A DNA stretch of 64,000 bases from Dolichospermum planctonicum (GTDB lineage: Bacteria > Cyanobacteriota > Cyanobacteriia > Cyanobacteriales > Nostocaceae), in contig NZ_BJCF01000001.1 of the NCBI RefSeq assembly GCF_005402965.1, positions 1-64,000 of the forward strand, in the 5' to 3' direction. Position numbers and translations under genes: made by a program. Shown piece by piece: positions 18,074-27,118 of the stretch. The stretch's first letter is position 1. Every line of letters starts with the position of its first letter. A model generated the notes under the pieces. It was not told the origin of the DNA and made no database searches. It worked only from the letters and a program-made list of their open reading frames with translations.

Positions 18074-18137
18074 GTAGGGTGCGTCAGACTGCATAAATCA
18101 TGTAAATAAAGAGATTCTTGATTCTGACCCATCCTAC
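18074..18137. repeat. Imperfect inverted repeat, GTAGG...CCTAC
   Basis: GTAGGGTGCGTCAGA faces TCTGACCCATCCTAC, with 13 of 15 positions pairing. It lies between convergent genes and may terminate both. It belongs to the TAGGGTGCGT dispersed family. Confidence 0.5.
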
Positions 18138-18202
18138 ATCATATTTACTCAAGCGATCGCTTTTCGGTTGCTTGAATAAACGAAACCCAATATCAACCCA
18201 GA

Positions 18203-18616
18203 TTATTCCATCTCTAAAAATTGTCTAACTGTCACAATAGCAATTTCTTGAAAAGGATTCAAAATTAACAAATCTTCATCTCAACTCACGATTAATTCTG
18301 CATTGCCATTAACAGCTAACTCTAAAAATTTATCATCCTTAGCATCTCGACAAGCAACAATAGTATCCCTAATTTCGATCAAATTTAATGATTCCGCCAA
18401 CCAATCTAGAAAAAATTCTCTCTCAATTAGAGTAACATACTTTTCAAACTTTGGTCTGCTCAAAACGTCTATTATTTCTTGCCAAATCGCCTCAGACATC
18501 AAAATATTTCCCTCATGCCGAGCTTTATCTAAAGCCTGACGGGGTTGACTCTTTTTAAATAATAAAGCACTAACAATAATATTGGTATCTAAGACATATT
18601 TAGGGAGATTATTCAT
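18203..18616 (-). pseudogene. PIN-domain toxin (VapC-like, COG1569 type) with a nonsense mutation
   Basis: The frame begins YVLDTNIIVSALLFKKSQPRQAL and includes the PIN acidic residues of LDTN and the CRDAKDDKFLELAVNG region. It is stopped by TGA at 18281-18283, after ELIVS. Reading on in the same frame gives DEDLLILNPFQEIAIVTV and then RQFLEME before TAA at 18203-18205. That is the normal C-terminus of this family, where SGD(x)DLL holds the last acidic site. A single GGA-to-TGA change explains it. The 137-codon frame is otherwise intact, so inactivation looks recent. The antitoxin gene upstream overlaps it by eight bases. Confidence 0.85.
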
Positions 18617-18845
18617 TCAGAATTGTCTCCAAAATTTCCGGTGTCAAGCCTCTGGAAACTGCTCTATCACTAATTTCATCCATCAATTTACCAAGAAAAT
18701 CAACTTCTTCATTCAGATCCTCTCGTAAAAATAAACTAACAAGCGCCGCCAAAGATTGCTTTTTCCGTTCTGTTGCTTTTTGATAGGCTTGAGCAACGTT
18801 AGGACTCACTTTGATTGTAATTTCTTCACTAATCTGCATAGTCAA
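18609..18845 (-). CDS. Antitoxin of the PIN toxin pair
   Basis: A 78-residue protein, MQISEEITIKVSPNVAQAYQKA..., with an N-terminal DNA-binding-like strand/helix region and an acidic helical C-terminus expected to wrap the toxin. It overlaps the start of the PIN gene by eight bases, the usual coupled antitoxin-toxin arrangement. The start may be residue 1 or 3 (both ATG). The antitoxin reads intact, whereas its toxin carries a nonsense codon. The DNA-binding family was not determined. Confidence 0.75.
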   Translation of the reverse strand: MTMQISEEITIKVSPNVAQAYQKATERKKQSLAALVSLFLREDLNEEVDFLGKLMDEISDRAVSRGLTPEILETILNE

Positions 18846-18962
18846 GACTTGTTGATAGTATTTATACTATTATATCGAAGCAGGGCGATTGCTGCGATCG
18901 CCCTGCAAATAAATACAGCCTTTTCCGCTCTGATGAGGTACAAAGTTGAATCATGAAACTCT

Positions 18963-18989
18963 TGTGGTGCGGGCATCTTGCCCGCTAAA
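18963..18989. repeat. 27-bp dispersed hairpin repeat, copy 2
   Basis: This is identical to 6086-6112, with the stem GCGGGCA/TGCCCGC. It lies in the 303-base gap 18846-19148. That gap also holds a HIP1-like GCGATTGCTGCGATCGC stretch near 18885 and GAGGTACAAAGTTGAA near 18933. No gene is seen in the gap. Confidence 0.65.
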
Positions 18990-19148
18990 TATGTACCTCA
19001 TAACACCGGGAAGTGCTGTATTATTTAGGGCTTACTGAAAAAGTGGGAAAAGGCAAGAAAAATGACTAAATAATTAGGCAAAAGCAAATAATTGATGTCT
19101 CCCGGTTTTATGTTTATTCAGCAAGTCCTAACTATAGTAAATCTCCAT

Positions 19149-19946
19149 TTATGGTGTTTTTATAGGTTTAATATTTTTGGCTTTATAAAATGTTTCTAAA
19201 CTATCACTATCACCCACAAAACGCCAATGCCAAGGTTCATAACTGACACCTTGAAGATTATCTTTAGGAAAGGAAATTTCAAAACTAAATCTGGCAGCAT
19301 TGGCTTGTAACCACTGATAAGCTTTAGTATTTTCAAAATTAGCTTGTAAATTAGTGGCTGGTACTGCACCATCGCCAATATCTACAGCATAGCCTGTATG
19401 ATGTTCACTATGATTAGGAGGTGCGCTTAGAGACGCTCTTTCTGCTGGAGTTTGGTTACGTTGTGCGCCAATATCAAAAAATAACTGCTTTTGCTCTTCT
19501 ACGGAACGAAAGCCAGAAATTGGCACTAAAATTACTCCTGCACTCCTCGCTGCTTGTACCATAGCTTGAAATTTGACAGCAGCAGATTTTCGCATTCTGA
19601 TCCTATTGTCAGCCGTAATTGGGGCTAATTCTGACTCTGGTGCTTCTGAATATGGGAAATGTCCCAAGACTGTATCATCCTTAGCAGGAGTATTATTAGC
19701 TACTGATATAGGTTTAATCGTTTCCGGCACGGAATTAGCAGTTTGCTTAGGTGTTGTCAGGGAAAACAAAAAACCACTAGAGACAGCCAGCAGCAAAAAT
19801 CCGGCAAATCCACTGATGATTACAACTTGTGTTTTTAATTTTATACTACTTATAGCATCAGAATTATCACGAATGGCTATGGGAATATCATCATCAGAGT
19901 GAGGAGAGGAATTGTGTGGTTTTTTGGGAAACCCAGCTTTATTCAA
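19149..19946 (-). CDS. Membrane-anchored VanY-type D-alanyl-D-alanine carboxypeptidase (M15)
   Basis: This 265-residue protein has a cytoplasmic N-terminus, one membrane helix (VVIISGFAGFLLLAVSSGFL, near residues 42-61) and a periplasmic peptidase domain. The zinc site is visible as SEHHTGYAVDIGD (HxxxxxxD) and EPWHWRFVG, with the VPISGFRSVEEQ segment typical of VanY/LAS peptidases. It likely trims the terminal D-Ala of peptidoglycan stem peptides, tuning crosslinking. No van resistance genes adjoin it. It diverges from the AEC transporter at 20037. Confidence 0.92.
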   Translation of the reverse strand: MNKAGFPKKPHNSSPHSDDDIPIAIRDNSDAISSIKLKTQVVIISGFAGFLLLAVSSGFLFSLTTPKQTANSVPETIKPISVANNTPAKDDTVLGHFPYSEAPESELAPITADNRIRMRKSAAVKFQAMVQAARSAGVILVPISGFRSVEEQKQLFFDIGAQRNQTPAERASLSAPPNHSEHHTGYAVDIGDGAVPATNLQANFENTKAYQWLQANAARFSFEISFPKDNLQGVSYEPWHWRFVGDSDSLETFYKAKNIKPIKTP

Positions 19947-20036
19947 GTTTTTGCTCCTATTTGTGTTTAATGGTTAAAGAAGGTCAAAGGCCAGAGTTTT
20001 TTGAATTTTTAATTCTTAATTATTTTAGGTGTAATT

Positions 20037-20954
20037 TTGATAGATATTTTAGAACTATATCTCCGATTAGTGGGATTAATCCTGATAGGATTTATACTGG
20101 GACGTAAATTACCCGGTAATGCTTCCATTTACATAGGTCAATTTCTCTATTGGGTGGGAGTACCTATTGGTATTATTGGTTTTTTACTGCAAACAGACTT
20201 ATCAGGACAAATTTGGATTGCACCAATAATAGCGCACTTAGCCATTTTTATAGGGGCATTGTTAGCCTGGCTAGGAATCAAAGTACAAGCCAACTTCACC
20301 ACCTCAGTCCCCCCAAGAGCAACTCAAGGTAGTCTGATTTTAGCAGCCATGGTAGGTAATACAGGTTATCTGGGTTTTCCCATAACTTTAGCAATGGTAG
20401 GTAAAGAATATTTTGCCTGGGCTTTATTTTATGATATGTTAGGCTCACTCTTTGGCGCTTATGGTTTAGGTGTGGTTTTAGCTGCTAAATTCGGCAACAA
20501 TATCCAAAATCGCATCCAAGTAGCAAAGGTAATTTTTATTAACCCCGCGCTGTGGAGTTTTGGATTTGGCTTACTGTTGCGTCAAGTCGCGCTTCCTGAG
20601 TCAGTAGTATTTTTGTTAGAAAAATTGGGTTGGAGTACAGTAGCTTTATCCTTAATGTTAATTGGTATGAGATTTTCACAATTAAAATCCTGGACTAAAT
20701 TACCACAAGCGGGGAGTAGCATCTTCATTAAAATGGTACTAGTTCCCCTGATTTTAGGTAGTACCCTCTCCCTTTTTGGTGTCACTGGTAAAGCAGCGCA
20801 GGTGATAGTTTTGCAAATGGCCATGCCACCAGCCTTAGCTACACTGGTAATAGCAGAAACTTTTGATTTAGATCGTGATTTGGCTGTCACCGCTTTAGCA
20901 ATGGGGATGATAGTCTTGTTATTTACTCTTCCTCTTTGGTTATGGCTGTTTTAA
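20037..20954 (+). CDS. AEC-family transporter (auxin efflux carrier / malate permease-like)
   Basis: A 305-residue protein with about ten membrane helices in the 5+5 pattern of the AEC family: N-terminal LVGLILIGFILGRKLP, central GNTGYLGFPITLAMVGKE, and C-terminal MAMPPALATLVIAETFDLD. The family exports or takes up organic anions; the substrate cannot be read from sequence. The start is TTG at 20037, seven bases after an AGG. No in-frame ATG is available without losing the first helix. Confidence 0.85.
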   Translation: MIDILELYLRLVGLILIGFILGRKLPGNASIYIGQFLYWVGVPIGIIGFLLQTDLSGQIWIAPIIAHLAIFIGALLAWLGIKVQANFTTSVPPRATQGSLILAAMVGNTGYLGFPITLAMVGKEYFAWALFYDMLGSLFGAYGLGVVLAAKFGNNIQNRIQVAKVIFINPALWSFGFGLLLRQVALPESVVFLLEKLGWSTVALSLMLIGMRFSQLKSWTKLPQAGSSIFIKMVLVPLILGSTLSLFGVTGKAAQVIVLQMAMPPALATLVIAETFDLDRDLAVTALAMGMIVLLFTLPLWLWLF

Positions 20955-21028
20955 TTAAAAGCGGAAAAGTAGAGACGTTCCATGGGTAGCGATTCTCGTC
21001 CCTACAGAAATCCTGGATAATATTTAGA

Positions 21029-21550
21029 TTATGTGACTACTAAATTATGCTTTTTTGCCAACTCCCCAGGACTAATATATTCGTAATGTTCAAAAGGTTG
21101 ATGAATCCAAGGATTATCGGGCAAATAATCAGTATAGTAATCAGGTACAACAACAGAACAAGCTTTATACCAAATTACAGCGGTGCGAAATTCTACAATG
21201 GGGGATTGTCCATAAGAGTATAACCACGTAACTGTTTTTTGAATAGTGACACCAGAATCTACTAAATCATCTACAAGCAGAATCCGCGAACCTAAATTTT
21301 CACTAGTCATGGTTAATTGACGGGAAATAAGTAAATTATTTCTCTCTTGTTTACCCATGTCGCTGTAAGATGAGGTAGATAAAATTGCCAAAGGTTGATT
21401 GTAGATACGGGAAAGAATATCTCCTACACGCAGTCCCCCCCTAGCTAAACAGACAATTTGGTTAAATTCCCAGCCTGATTGATAAATTTTAACGGCTAAT
21501 TGTTCAATTTTGTGGTGGTAATCTGGCCAAGAAATGTAAAGGTCTGACAT
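21029..21550 (-). CDS. Phosphoribosyltransferase (xanthine/guanine type)
   Basis: A 173-residue type I phosphoribosyltransferase with the PRPP motif ILLVDDLVDSGVT near residues 90-102 and the upstream loop VCLARGGLRVGDILSR. The C-terminal hood PDYYTDYLPDNPWIHQPFEHY resembles purine PRTases of the Gpt/Hpt type. It would salvage hypoxanthine, guanine or xanthine to the nucleotide. It is divergent from the sugar symporter, 56 bases away. Base specificity is not certain. Confidence 0.85.
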   Translation of the reverse strand: MSDLYISWPDYHHKIEQLAVKIYQSGWEFNQIVCLARGGLRVGDILSRIYNQPLAILSTSSYSDMGKQERNNLLISRQLTMTSENLGSRILLVDDLVDSGVTIQKTVTWLYSYGQSPIVEFRTAVIWYKACSVVVPDYYTDYLPDNPWIHQPFEHYEYISPGELAKKHNLVVT

Positions 21551-21606
21551 AGGACTAAAAAAGTGTGCTAATAATTATCAATTGTCAACTAATATGGGTG
21601 TAATTT

Positions 21607-23058
21607 ATGGTTAAAGATAATTCTGACAACAAGGATTTTTACCAATCGCTAATTAGTAAAAAATTAGATTTAAAAACTAAACTAGCTTATGGGGCTGGAG
21701 ATTTGGGTCCTGCGATTACTGCAAATATTGCTGTCTTTTACATGATGGTTTTCTTTACTAATGTAGCAGGAATTCCGGCGGGTTTGGCAGGTAGTATTTT
21801 GATGATTGGCAAAATTTGGGATGGTATCAATGATCCCGTGGTGGGAATGCTAACTGATAAAACCCAATCCCGGCGCTGGGGTCGTCGTCTACCTTGGCTT
21901 TTATATGGGGCAATTCCTTTTGGTGTTTTCTTTTTCTTGCAATGGATTGTCCCCCAATTTACTGCGGATAAAAGTATTAATGTTTGGTGTTTATTTTGGT
22001 ATTATGTAGCTATTGGGATTGTATCTCAGGCATTTTATACCGTTGTAAATTTGCCTTATACAGCTATGACTCCTGAATTAACTCAAGATTATGATGAACG
22101 GACTAGCTTAAATAGTTTTCGGTTTACGTTTTCGATTGGTGGTAGTATTTTATCATTAATTTTAGCCAAAATTGTTTTTTCACAAATTAGCGATCGCCAA
22201 CAACAGTATTTAGTTTTAGCCGCAATTTGTACTGTAATTTCTATTTTATCTTTGTATTGGTGTGTTTATGGTGTGCGCGATCGCATTTTGGCTTTTGAAG
22301 CTAAACGTATACAATTACCAAAAGAGGCAGAAATTTCCTTTTTTGAACAGCTAAAAATCGTCTTTACTAATAAACCCTTTCTCTTTGTAATTGCTATCTA
22401 TCTTTTTTCTTGGTTAGGTGTGCAAATCACAGCCAGTATTATTCCCTATTTTGTCGTTAACTGTATGAAACTTAAAGAGGGAGATGTCCCCACGGTCATG
22501 ATTGCAGTTCAAGGAACGGCTTTATTTATGTTATTTATTTGGAGTTATTTAAGTCAAAAAATTGGTAAAAAACTGGTTTATTTTCTAGGCATGAGTTCTT
22601 GGATTATTGCTGCTGGTGGATTATTTTTCTTACAGCCTGATCAAATTGGTTTAATGTATATAATGGCTATAATGGCAGGTGTGGGAGTTTCTACAGCTTA
22701 TCTAATTCCCTGGTCAATGATACCTGATATTATTGAATTAGATGAATTACAAACCGGACAAAGACGAGAAGGAATTTTCTATGGTTTCATGGTTTTACTG
22801 CAAAAATTTGGTTTAGCTTTGGGGCTATTTTTAGTCGGTAATACTTTACAAGCTTATGGTTTTAAAGAGGCTGTTATTGGACAAAGTTCCTTACCTGTAC
22901 AACCAGAATCAGCACTTTTAGCTATTCGTATCGCTGTTGGACCAATACCAACTGTTTGTTTAATAGCAGGTTTAGTGTTAATGTACTTTTATCCCATTAC
23001 CCGCGAAATGCACGCAGAAATAATGCTAAAACTACAAGAAAAACAGGAAAGAATATAA
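21607..23058 (+). CDS. GPH-family sugar:cation symporter (MFS)
   Basis: A 483-residue, twelve-helix transporter with the glycoside-pentoside-hexuronide signatures: KLAYGAGDLGPAITANI, the WDGINDPVVGMLTDKTQSRR loop (MFS motif A equivalent), and ITPELTQDYDERTSLN-like cytoplasmic sequence (here MTPELTQDYDERTSLNSFR). It is expected to import oligosaccharides or glycosides with H+ or Na+. No glycosidase gene adjoins it. The following gap (23059-23319) holds a degenerate CCACGAAGGAGCGAAGGA dispersed motif near 23112. Confidence 0.9.
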   Translation: MVKDNSDNKDFYQSLISKKLDLKTKLAYGAGDLGPAITANIAVFYMMVFFTNVAGIPAGLAGSILMIGKIWDGINDPVVGMLTDKTQSRRWGRRLPWLLYGAIPFGVFFFLQWIVPQFTADKSINVWCLFWYYVAIGIVSQAFYTVVNLPYTAMTPELTQDYDERTSLNSFRFTFSIGGSILSLILAKIVFSQISDRQQQYLVLAAICTVISILSLYWCVYGVRDRILAFEAKRIQLPKEAEISFFEQLKIVFTNKPFLFVIAIYLFSWLGVQITASIIPYFVVNCMKLKEGDVPTVMIAVQGTALFMLFIWSYLSQKIGKKLVYFLGMSSWIIAAGGLFFLQPDQIGLMYIMAIMAGVGVSTAYLIPWSMIPDIIELDELQTGQRREGIFYGFMVLLQKFGLALGLFLVGNTLQAYGFKEAVIGQSSLPVQPESALLAIRIAVGPIPTVCLIAGLVLMYFYPITREMHAEIMLKLQEKQERI

Positions 23059-23319
23059 AGCATTAGGCAGTTATAATACCAATTATCTTATCAAGATGTA
23101 CCAACTTAGATAAGAAACGAACCACGAAGGAGCGAAGGACGCGAAGAAAGAAAAAAGAAGAAAAAAATAAAAGATCAAAAATTCAGCCCAGGCTCACAAA
23201 GAAATGGTATAATTATTGAGATAATTGTTTTAATATCCAGAATTATCTTTAAGTGATTATATTTTTAAGTTAAAATAATCAAGCATGACAACACTTTCGA
23301 CGCAGATACAATTGATATA

Positions 23320-25077
23320 ATGAACCCTACACAAGAACAACTAAAACTCAAATTAACACAGGCTTTAGTAGCTGCTTTTGGTACAGATTACACCAATACA
23401 GATCCAATTTTGGTTTCTGCCAGTAATCCTAAATTTGGTGATTATCAAGCTAATGTAGCTTTATCCTTGAGTAAAAAGTTAGGAAAGCCACCCCGAATTA
23501 TCGCTGGGGAAATTGTCAGTAAATTAGATATATCTGATATTTGTGAACCTCCAGAAATCGCTGGACCCGGTTTTATTAATCTTAAATTACAAACATCTTA
23601 CTTAGAAGCACAACTTAACGCTATTCAATTAGATTCTAGATTGGGAATACCTAAAGCGACAAATCCCCAAAAGCAAATTGTGGATTTTTCTAGTCCGAAT
23701 ATCGCTAAAGAAATGCACGTTGGACATTTACGTTCTACGATTATTGGTGATTCCATTGCCCGGATTTTAGAATTTTGTGGTCATGATGTTTTAAGATTAA
23801 ATCATGTTGGTGATTGGGGTACGCAATTTGGGATGTTAATTACCTATTTGCGGGAAGTTTATCCAGAAGCACTCACTACCGCAAATGCTTTAAATATTGG
23901 GGATTTAGTTAATTTTTACCGCAAAGCTAAACAACGATTTGATGAAGATGCGGTTTTTCAAGAAAGTTCCCGTCAAGAAGTTGTGAGATTACAAGCAGGT
24001 GCAGAAGATACGCTTCATGCGTGGAAATTGTTATGTGAACAATCTCGACAGGAATTTAAAATCATTTATGATTTACTGAATATCCAATTAATAGAAAGAG
24101 GTGAATCTTTTTATAATCCTTTATTATCAAAAGTTGTAGAAAATTTAGCAACAACGGGATTATTAGAATCAAGTCAAGGGGCAAAATGTGTTTTCTTGGA
24201 TGGTTTTACTAACAGAGAAGGTAATCCTTTACCCTTAATTGTCCAAAAATCAGACGGTGGTTATAACTACGCAACTACAGATTTAGCAGCTTTAGGTTAT
24301 CGCATTCAAGAAGATAAAGCCAAGCGGATAATTTATGTGACAGACGAAGGACAATCTAACCACTTTGCCCAATTTTTCCAAGTAGCAAAAAAAGCAAATT
24401 GGATTCCTGATGATGTAGAATTAGTTCATGTTCCTTTTGGGTTAGTATTAGGTGAAGATGGCAAAAAATTTAAAACTCGTTCCGGGGATACTGTGCGGTT
24501 ACGAGATTTATTAGATGAAGCTATTAACCGCGCTCGTGCAGACATAGAAAAGAGATTACAAGAAGATGGACGCACAGAAACGGAAGAGTTTATGCAAAAT
24601 GTCGCCGAAGTAGTGGGAATTAGTGCGGTTAAATATGCTGATTTAAGTCAAAATCGCACCAGCAGTTATGTCTTTAGTTATGACAAAATGTTATCTCTTA
24701 AAGGCAATACAGCCCCTTATCTTCTCTATGCTTATGTGAGGATTCAAGGTATTAGTCGTCAAGGTAATATTGACTTTACCAACTTGGGAATAAATCGCCA
24801 AATATTACTAAAAGAAGATGCAGAATCAACTTTAGCTAAACATCTCTTGCAACTTGATGAAGTGATTCAGGAAGTAGAACAGGATTTATTACCAAATCGG
24901 TTGTGTGATTATTTGTATCAACTCAGCGATAAGTTTAACAAATTCTATGAAAATTGTCCTGTTCTCAAATCAGAAGAACCTGCTAGAACTTCGCGGTTAA
25001 TGTTATGTGATTTAACTGCAAAAACGCTGAAGTTGGGATTATCTTTGTTAGGAATTAAGGTTTTAGAAAGGATGTAA
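23320..25077 (+). CDS. argS: Arginyl-tRNA synthetase
   Basis: A 585-residue class I synthetase that charges tRNA-Arg in the cytoplasm. It has the N-terminal additional domain, the ATP-binding HVGH motif in [16 protein letters not shown] (near residue 132), [13 protein letters not shown], and a KMSKS-equivalent loop at [17 protein letters not shown]. The C-terminal DALR domain ends [14 protein letters not shown]. Length and start are normal. It is monocistronic as far as seen. The only tRNA in the window is also an arginine tRNA, 24 kb away. Confidence 0.98.
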   Translation: MNPTQEQLKLKLTQALVAAFGTDYTNTDPILVSASNPKFGDYQANVALSLSKKLGKPPRIIAGEIVSKLDISDICEPPEIAGPGFINLKLQTSYLEAQLNAIQLDSRLGIPKATNPQKQIVDFSSPNIAKEMHVGHLRSTIIGDSIARILEFCGHDVLRLNHVGDWGTQFGMLITYLREVYPEALTTANALNIGDLVNFYRKAKQRFDEDAVFQESSRQEVVRLQAGAEDTLHAWKLLCEQSRQEFKIIYDLLNIQLIERGESFYNPLLSKVVENLATTGLLESSQGAKCVFLDGFTNREGNPLPLIVQKSDGGYNYATTDLAALGYRIQEDKAKRIIYVTDEGQSNHFAQFFQVAKKANWIPDDVELVHVPFGLVLGEDGKKFKTRSGDTVRLRDLLDEAINRARADIEKRLQEDGRTETEEFMQNVAEVVGISAVKYADLSQNRTSSYVFSYDKMLSLKGNTAPYLLYAYVRIQGISRQGNIDFTNLGINRQILLKEDAESTLAKHLLQLDEVIQEVEQDLLPNRLCDYLYQLSDKFNKFYENCPVLKSEEPARTSRLMLCDLTAKTLKLGLSLLGIKVLERM

Positions 25078-25211
25078 ATACAAGCATTGGGTAGGGGTTT
25101 AGCTTTTGCTAAATCCTGACATAATATCAAACATATTCATTTCATTCAATATTTTTTGATAATATTCCGGTATTATTCTAAATTTATCCATTGCTAAATC
25201 TCATCTTTATA

Positions 25212-25241
25212 TTGACAACTCCTGATGTAATATCATAAAAT
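25212..25241 (+). promoter_or_regulatory. Candidate promoter of the mntA-hepT remnant
   Basis: TTGACA at 25212-25217 and TAAAAT at 25236-25241 are 18 bases apart, about 43 bases before the mntA ATG at 25284. The element is strong by sequence, though the operon it serves is broken. Confidence 0.5.
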
Positions 25242-25529
25242 AGAGAGAGTTAAGGTTTCTCAAAAATAAATTATGGGAATTAAATGGGAATTAAAGAATT
25301 ATTACTACCATTTCGAGAATAAATATTAAAGATTGCCACTAAATATGGTGCTGATAATTTGCGGGTTTTTGGTTCTGTCGCTAGAGGTGAAGCAACAGCA
25401 GATAGTGATGTAGATTTTTTAGTAGAACTTAAACCACAAAGTAGTTTATTTGATTATATTGGTTTAATGCAGGATTTAGCAGCATTGCTAGGACGAAAAG
25501 TGGATATTGCTGAACCTGATAATTTACGT

Positions 25530-25765
25530 AAATTACCCACCACTTCCCTGAGGGTAAGTGGGGGCTTTAAAAGCCCAGAGTTTACCCGACTAAGTGTTAA
25601 ATCACTACGATTTTCAGGTCATCTCACCTACAAATACGTAGCCAGTTTGTAGCTGGTGAGGTTAACAGTTAAACAGGCTTATTGGGTTAATCCAGTGCTG
25701 TTAGCGTAAAAAGCCTTTAAATCTTTGTCCAGGCTAACATTACCCGCAAAGAGGGACTTTATTTT
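25530..25765 (+). ncRNA. HEARO / omega RNA of the IscB element
   Basis: The 236 bases between the element's left end and the IscB start have no credible gene but show structure. A GGGCTT/AAGCCC hairpin lies near 25561. A nested stem pairs CTCACC (25623-25628) with GGTGAG (25655-25660) and TACAAA (25629-25634) with TTTGTA (25646-25651). Position, length and orientation match HEARO/omega RNAs, which bind IscB and carry a guide at their 5' end. The guide would be read from the mntA flank just left of 25530. The exact ends are not known. Confidence 0.7.
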
Positions 25766-26921
25766 ATGTCCAAAGTATTTGTTTTAGATACCAACTTCAC
25801 GCCATTAAACCCAATTCATTCAGCGCAAGCTAGACAGTTATTGAGAAGCAAAAAAGCAGCAATTTATAGGCAATTCCCATTCACAATTATCTTGAAAGAA
25901 TCTCGCTCAGATTCACCAATATCACTCCTAAGATTAAAGATTGACCCTGGTGCAAAGTTCACGGGAATGGTATTAGTTAATGATTCAACTGGCGAAGTTG
26001 TATTTGCTGCTGAATTAAAACATAGAGGCTTTGCAATTAGAGATGCTTTAACTTCTAGAAGCCAATTAAGACGTTCTAGACGTGCAAGAAAAACTCGTTA
26101 CAGACAACCAAGGTTTTTGAATAGAACCCGTCCAGAAAGATGGTTAGCGCCGAGCCTACAAAGTCGAATTGAGAATATCAAAACTTGGGTTGAAAGATTG
26201 CGTAAACTCGCACCAATTGAGGCTATTAGTCAAGAATTAGTCAGGTTTAATATGCAGTTAATGACTAATCCTGATATTCAAGGTAAGGAATATCAGCGTG
26301 GTAGTAATTCAATTACAAATCTCACTTTAAGTTGTGAAAAGTGTAACACCAAAAAGGGAACGAAAGACATCAAATATTTTCTCAAAAAAGACCCTTTAAA
26401 GTTAGAAAAAATCTTGAAGCAAGCCAAAAGACCGCTGGCTGATGCAGCCGCAGTAAACACAACTCGTACTGCATTACTAGAAGTTCTAAAAGCAACTGGA
26501 TTACCTGTAGAAACAGGTTCAGGAGGGTTAACAAAGTTTAATAGAAGTGAGCAAAATCTAGAGAAAACGCACTGGATTGACGCAGCTTGTGTTGGTAAAT
26601 CAACTCCAATTCTCAATATCAAAGGTGTTAAGCCATTGTTAATTACAGCCAACGGACACGGTTCTAGACAATCTTGTCGAACTGACAAATACGGTTTTCC
26701 GAGTAGGCACGTACCGAGAGAAAAAATACATTTTGGTTTTCAAACTGGCGATATCGCTAAAGCAGTTGTCACCACGGGTAAAAAGATTGGTACTTATGTG
26801 GGAAAAGTGGCTATTCGTTCAACTGGTAGTTTCAATATTTCTACTAAAAATGGATTGATTCAAGGAATATCACATAAGTTTTGTAAACGCATTCACGCAA
26901 AGGATGGTTATTCGTATGCAC
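25530..26921 (+). mobile_element. IscB/HEARO (IS200/IS605-related, non-autonomous) element
   Basis: The ends are inferred by restoring the mntA frame: joining 25529 to 26922 gives an uninterrupted ...DNLR-NELIRDK. Bases AA at both junctions leave a two-base ambiguity. No target duplication and no inverted repeats are visible, as expected for IS605-type/HEARO insertions. The right flank begins AATGAATTA, so ATGA follows the element. That is the flank reported for HEARO elements, and it is a TAM-like sequence. It contains an omega-RNA-like region and one IscB gene, with no TnpA transposase. Confidence 0.75.
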
Positions 26922-26926
26922 AATGA
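25766..26926 (+). CDS. iscB: IscB nuclease with internal deletion of the HNH core (RuvC-only, IsrB-like)
   Basis: A 386-residue protein. The N-terminal PLMP-type domain is VFVLDTNFTPLNPIHSAQAR. RuvC-I has Asp60 (KIDPGAKFTG). An arginine-rich bridge helix follows (QLRRSRRARKTRYRQPRF), then RuvC-II Glu157 (SQELVRF) and RuvC-III His269/Asp272 (HWIDAACVG). Between RuvC-II and RuvC-III the HNH domain should have a first CxxC and the catalytic His. Here GKEYQRG is joined directly to SNSITNLTLSCEKCN, so roughly 45 residues are missing and only the last CxxC is left. The frame is intact, predicting an RNA-guided nickase or binder. The last codons and TGA overlap the target flank. Confidence 0.88.
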   Translation: MSKVFVLDTNFTPLNPIHSAQARQLLRSKKAAIYRQFPFTIILKESRSDSPISLLRLKIDPGAKFTGMVLVNDSTGEVVFAAELKHRGFAIRDALTSRSQLRRSRRARKTRYRQPRFLNRTRPERWLAPSLQSRIENIKTWVERLRKLAPIEAISQELVRFNMQLMTNPDIQGKEYQRGSNSITNLTLSCEKCNTKKGTKDIKYFLKKDPLKLEKILKQAKRPLADAAAVNTTRTALLEVLKATGLPVETGSGGLTKFNRSEQNLEKTHWIDAACVGKSTPILNIKGVKPLLITANGHGSRQSCRTDKYGFPSRHVPREKIHFGFQTGDIAKAVVTTGKKIGTYVGKVAIRSTGSFNISTKNGLIQGISHKFCKRIHAKDGYSYAQ

Positions 26927-26965
26927 ATTAATTAGAGATAAAGTATTAGGTGAAGCTGTACCGTT

Positions 26966-27110
26966 GTGAAAGATGAGCGTTTATATTTAAGTAATATTCA
27001 AGAATGTATTGAACGGATAGAGGAATATACAAAAGGTGGTAAAGAAGAAAGAATTTATGCAAACCAAGATGATTCAAGATGCTGTAATTCGCAATTTGGA
27101 AATCAAATGA
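26966..27110 (+). pseudogene. hepT: HepT toxin (HEPN) remnant
   Basis: The GTG start overlaps the mntA stop (GTGA), the usual mntA-hepT coupling. The frame reads VKDERLYLSNIQECIERIEEY, the HepT N-terminus. One extra base near 27045 then shifts the frame, and the adjacent frame continues MQTKMIQDAVIRNLEIK before TGA at 27108-27110. The remaining two thirds, including the RxxxxH-type HEPN active site, are absent. The gene is thus both frameshifted and truncated. Confidence 0.8.
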
Positions 27111-27118
27111 TATAAGAA

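Larger units (their letters stand above)
25284..26969 (+). pseudogene. mntA: MntA-type nucleotidyltransferase antitoxin, interrupted by an IscB element
   Basis: The frame starts MGIKELLLPFRE, hits TAA at 25320-25322, then continues in the same frame ILKIATKYGADNLRVFGSVA with the nucleotidyltransferase motif GSVARGEATADSDVDF and KVDIAEPDNLR. At 25529/25530 it is cut by the IscB element. The frame resumes at 26922 as NELIRDKVLGEAVPL and stops at 26967-26969. In MntA-HepT systems this protein AMPylates the HepT toxin to neutralise it. The start region also has an 11-base tandem duplication (25273-25283 and 25284-25294). Two independent lesions make it dead. Confidence 0.85.

Noticed and set aside
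25359-25652. 97-residue frame as a real nucleotidyltransferase
   Set aside because: It starts mid-domain and its C-terminal part is the omega RNA region. It is the middle of the interrupted mntA.
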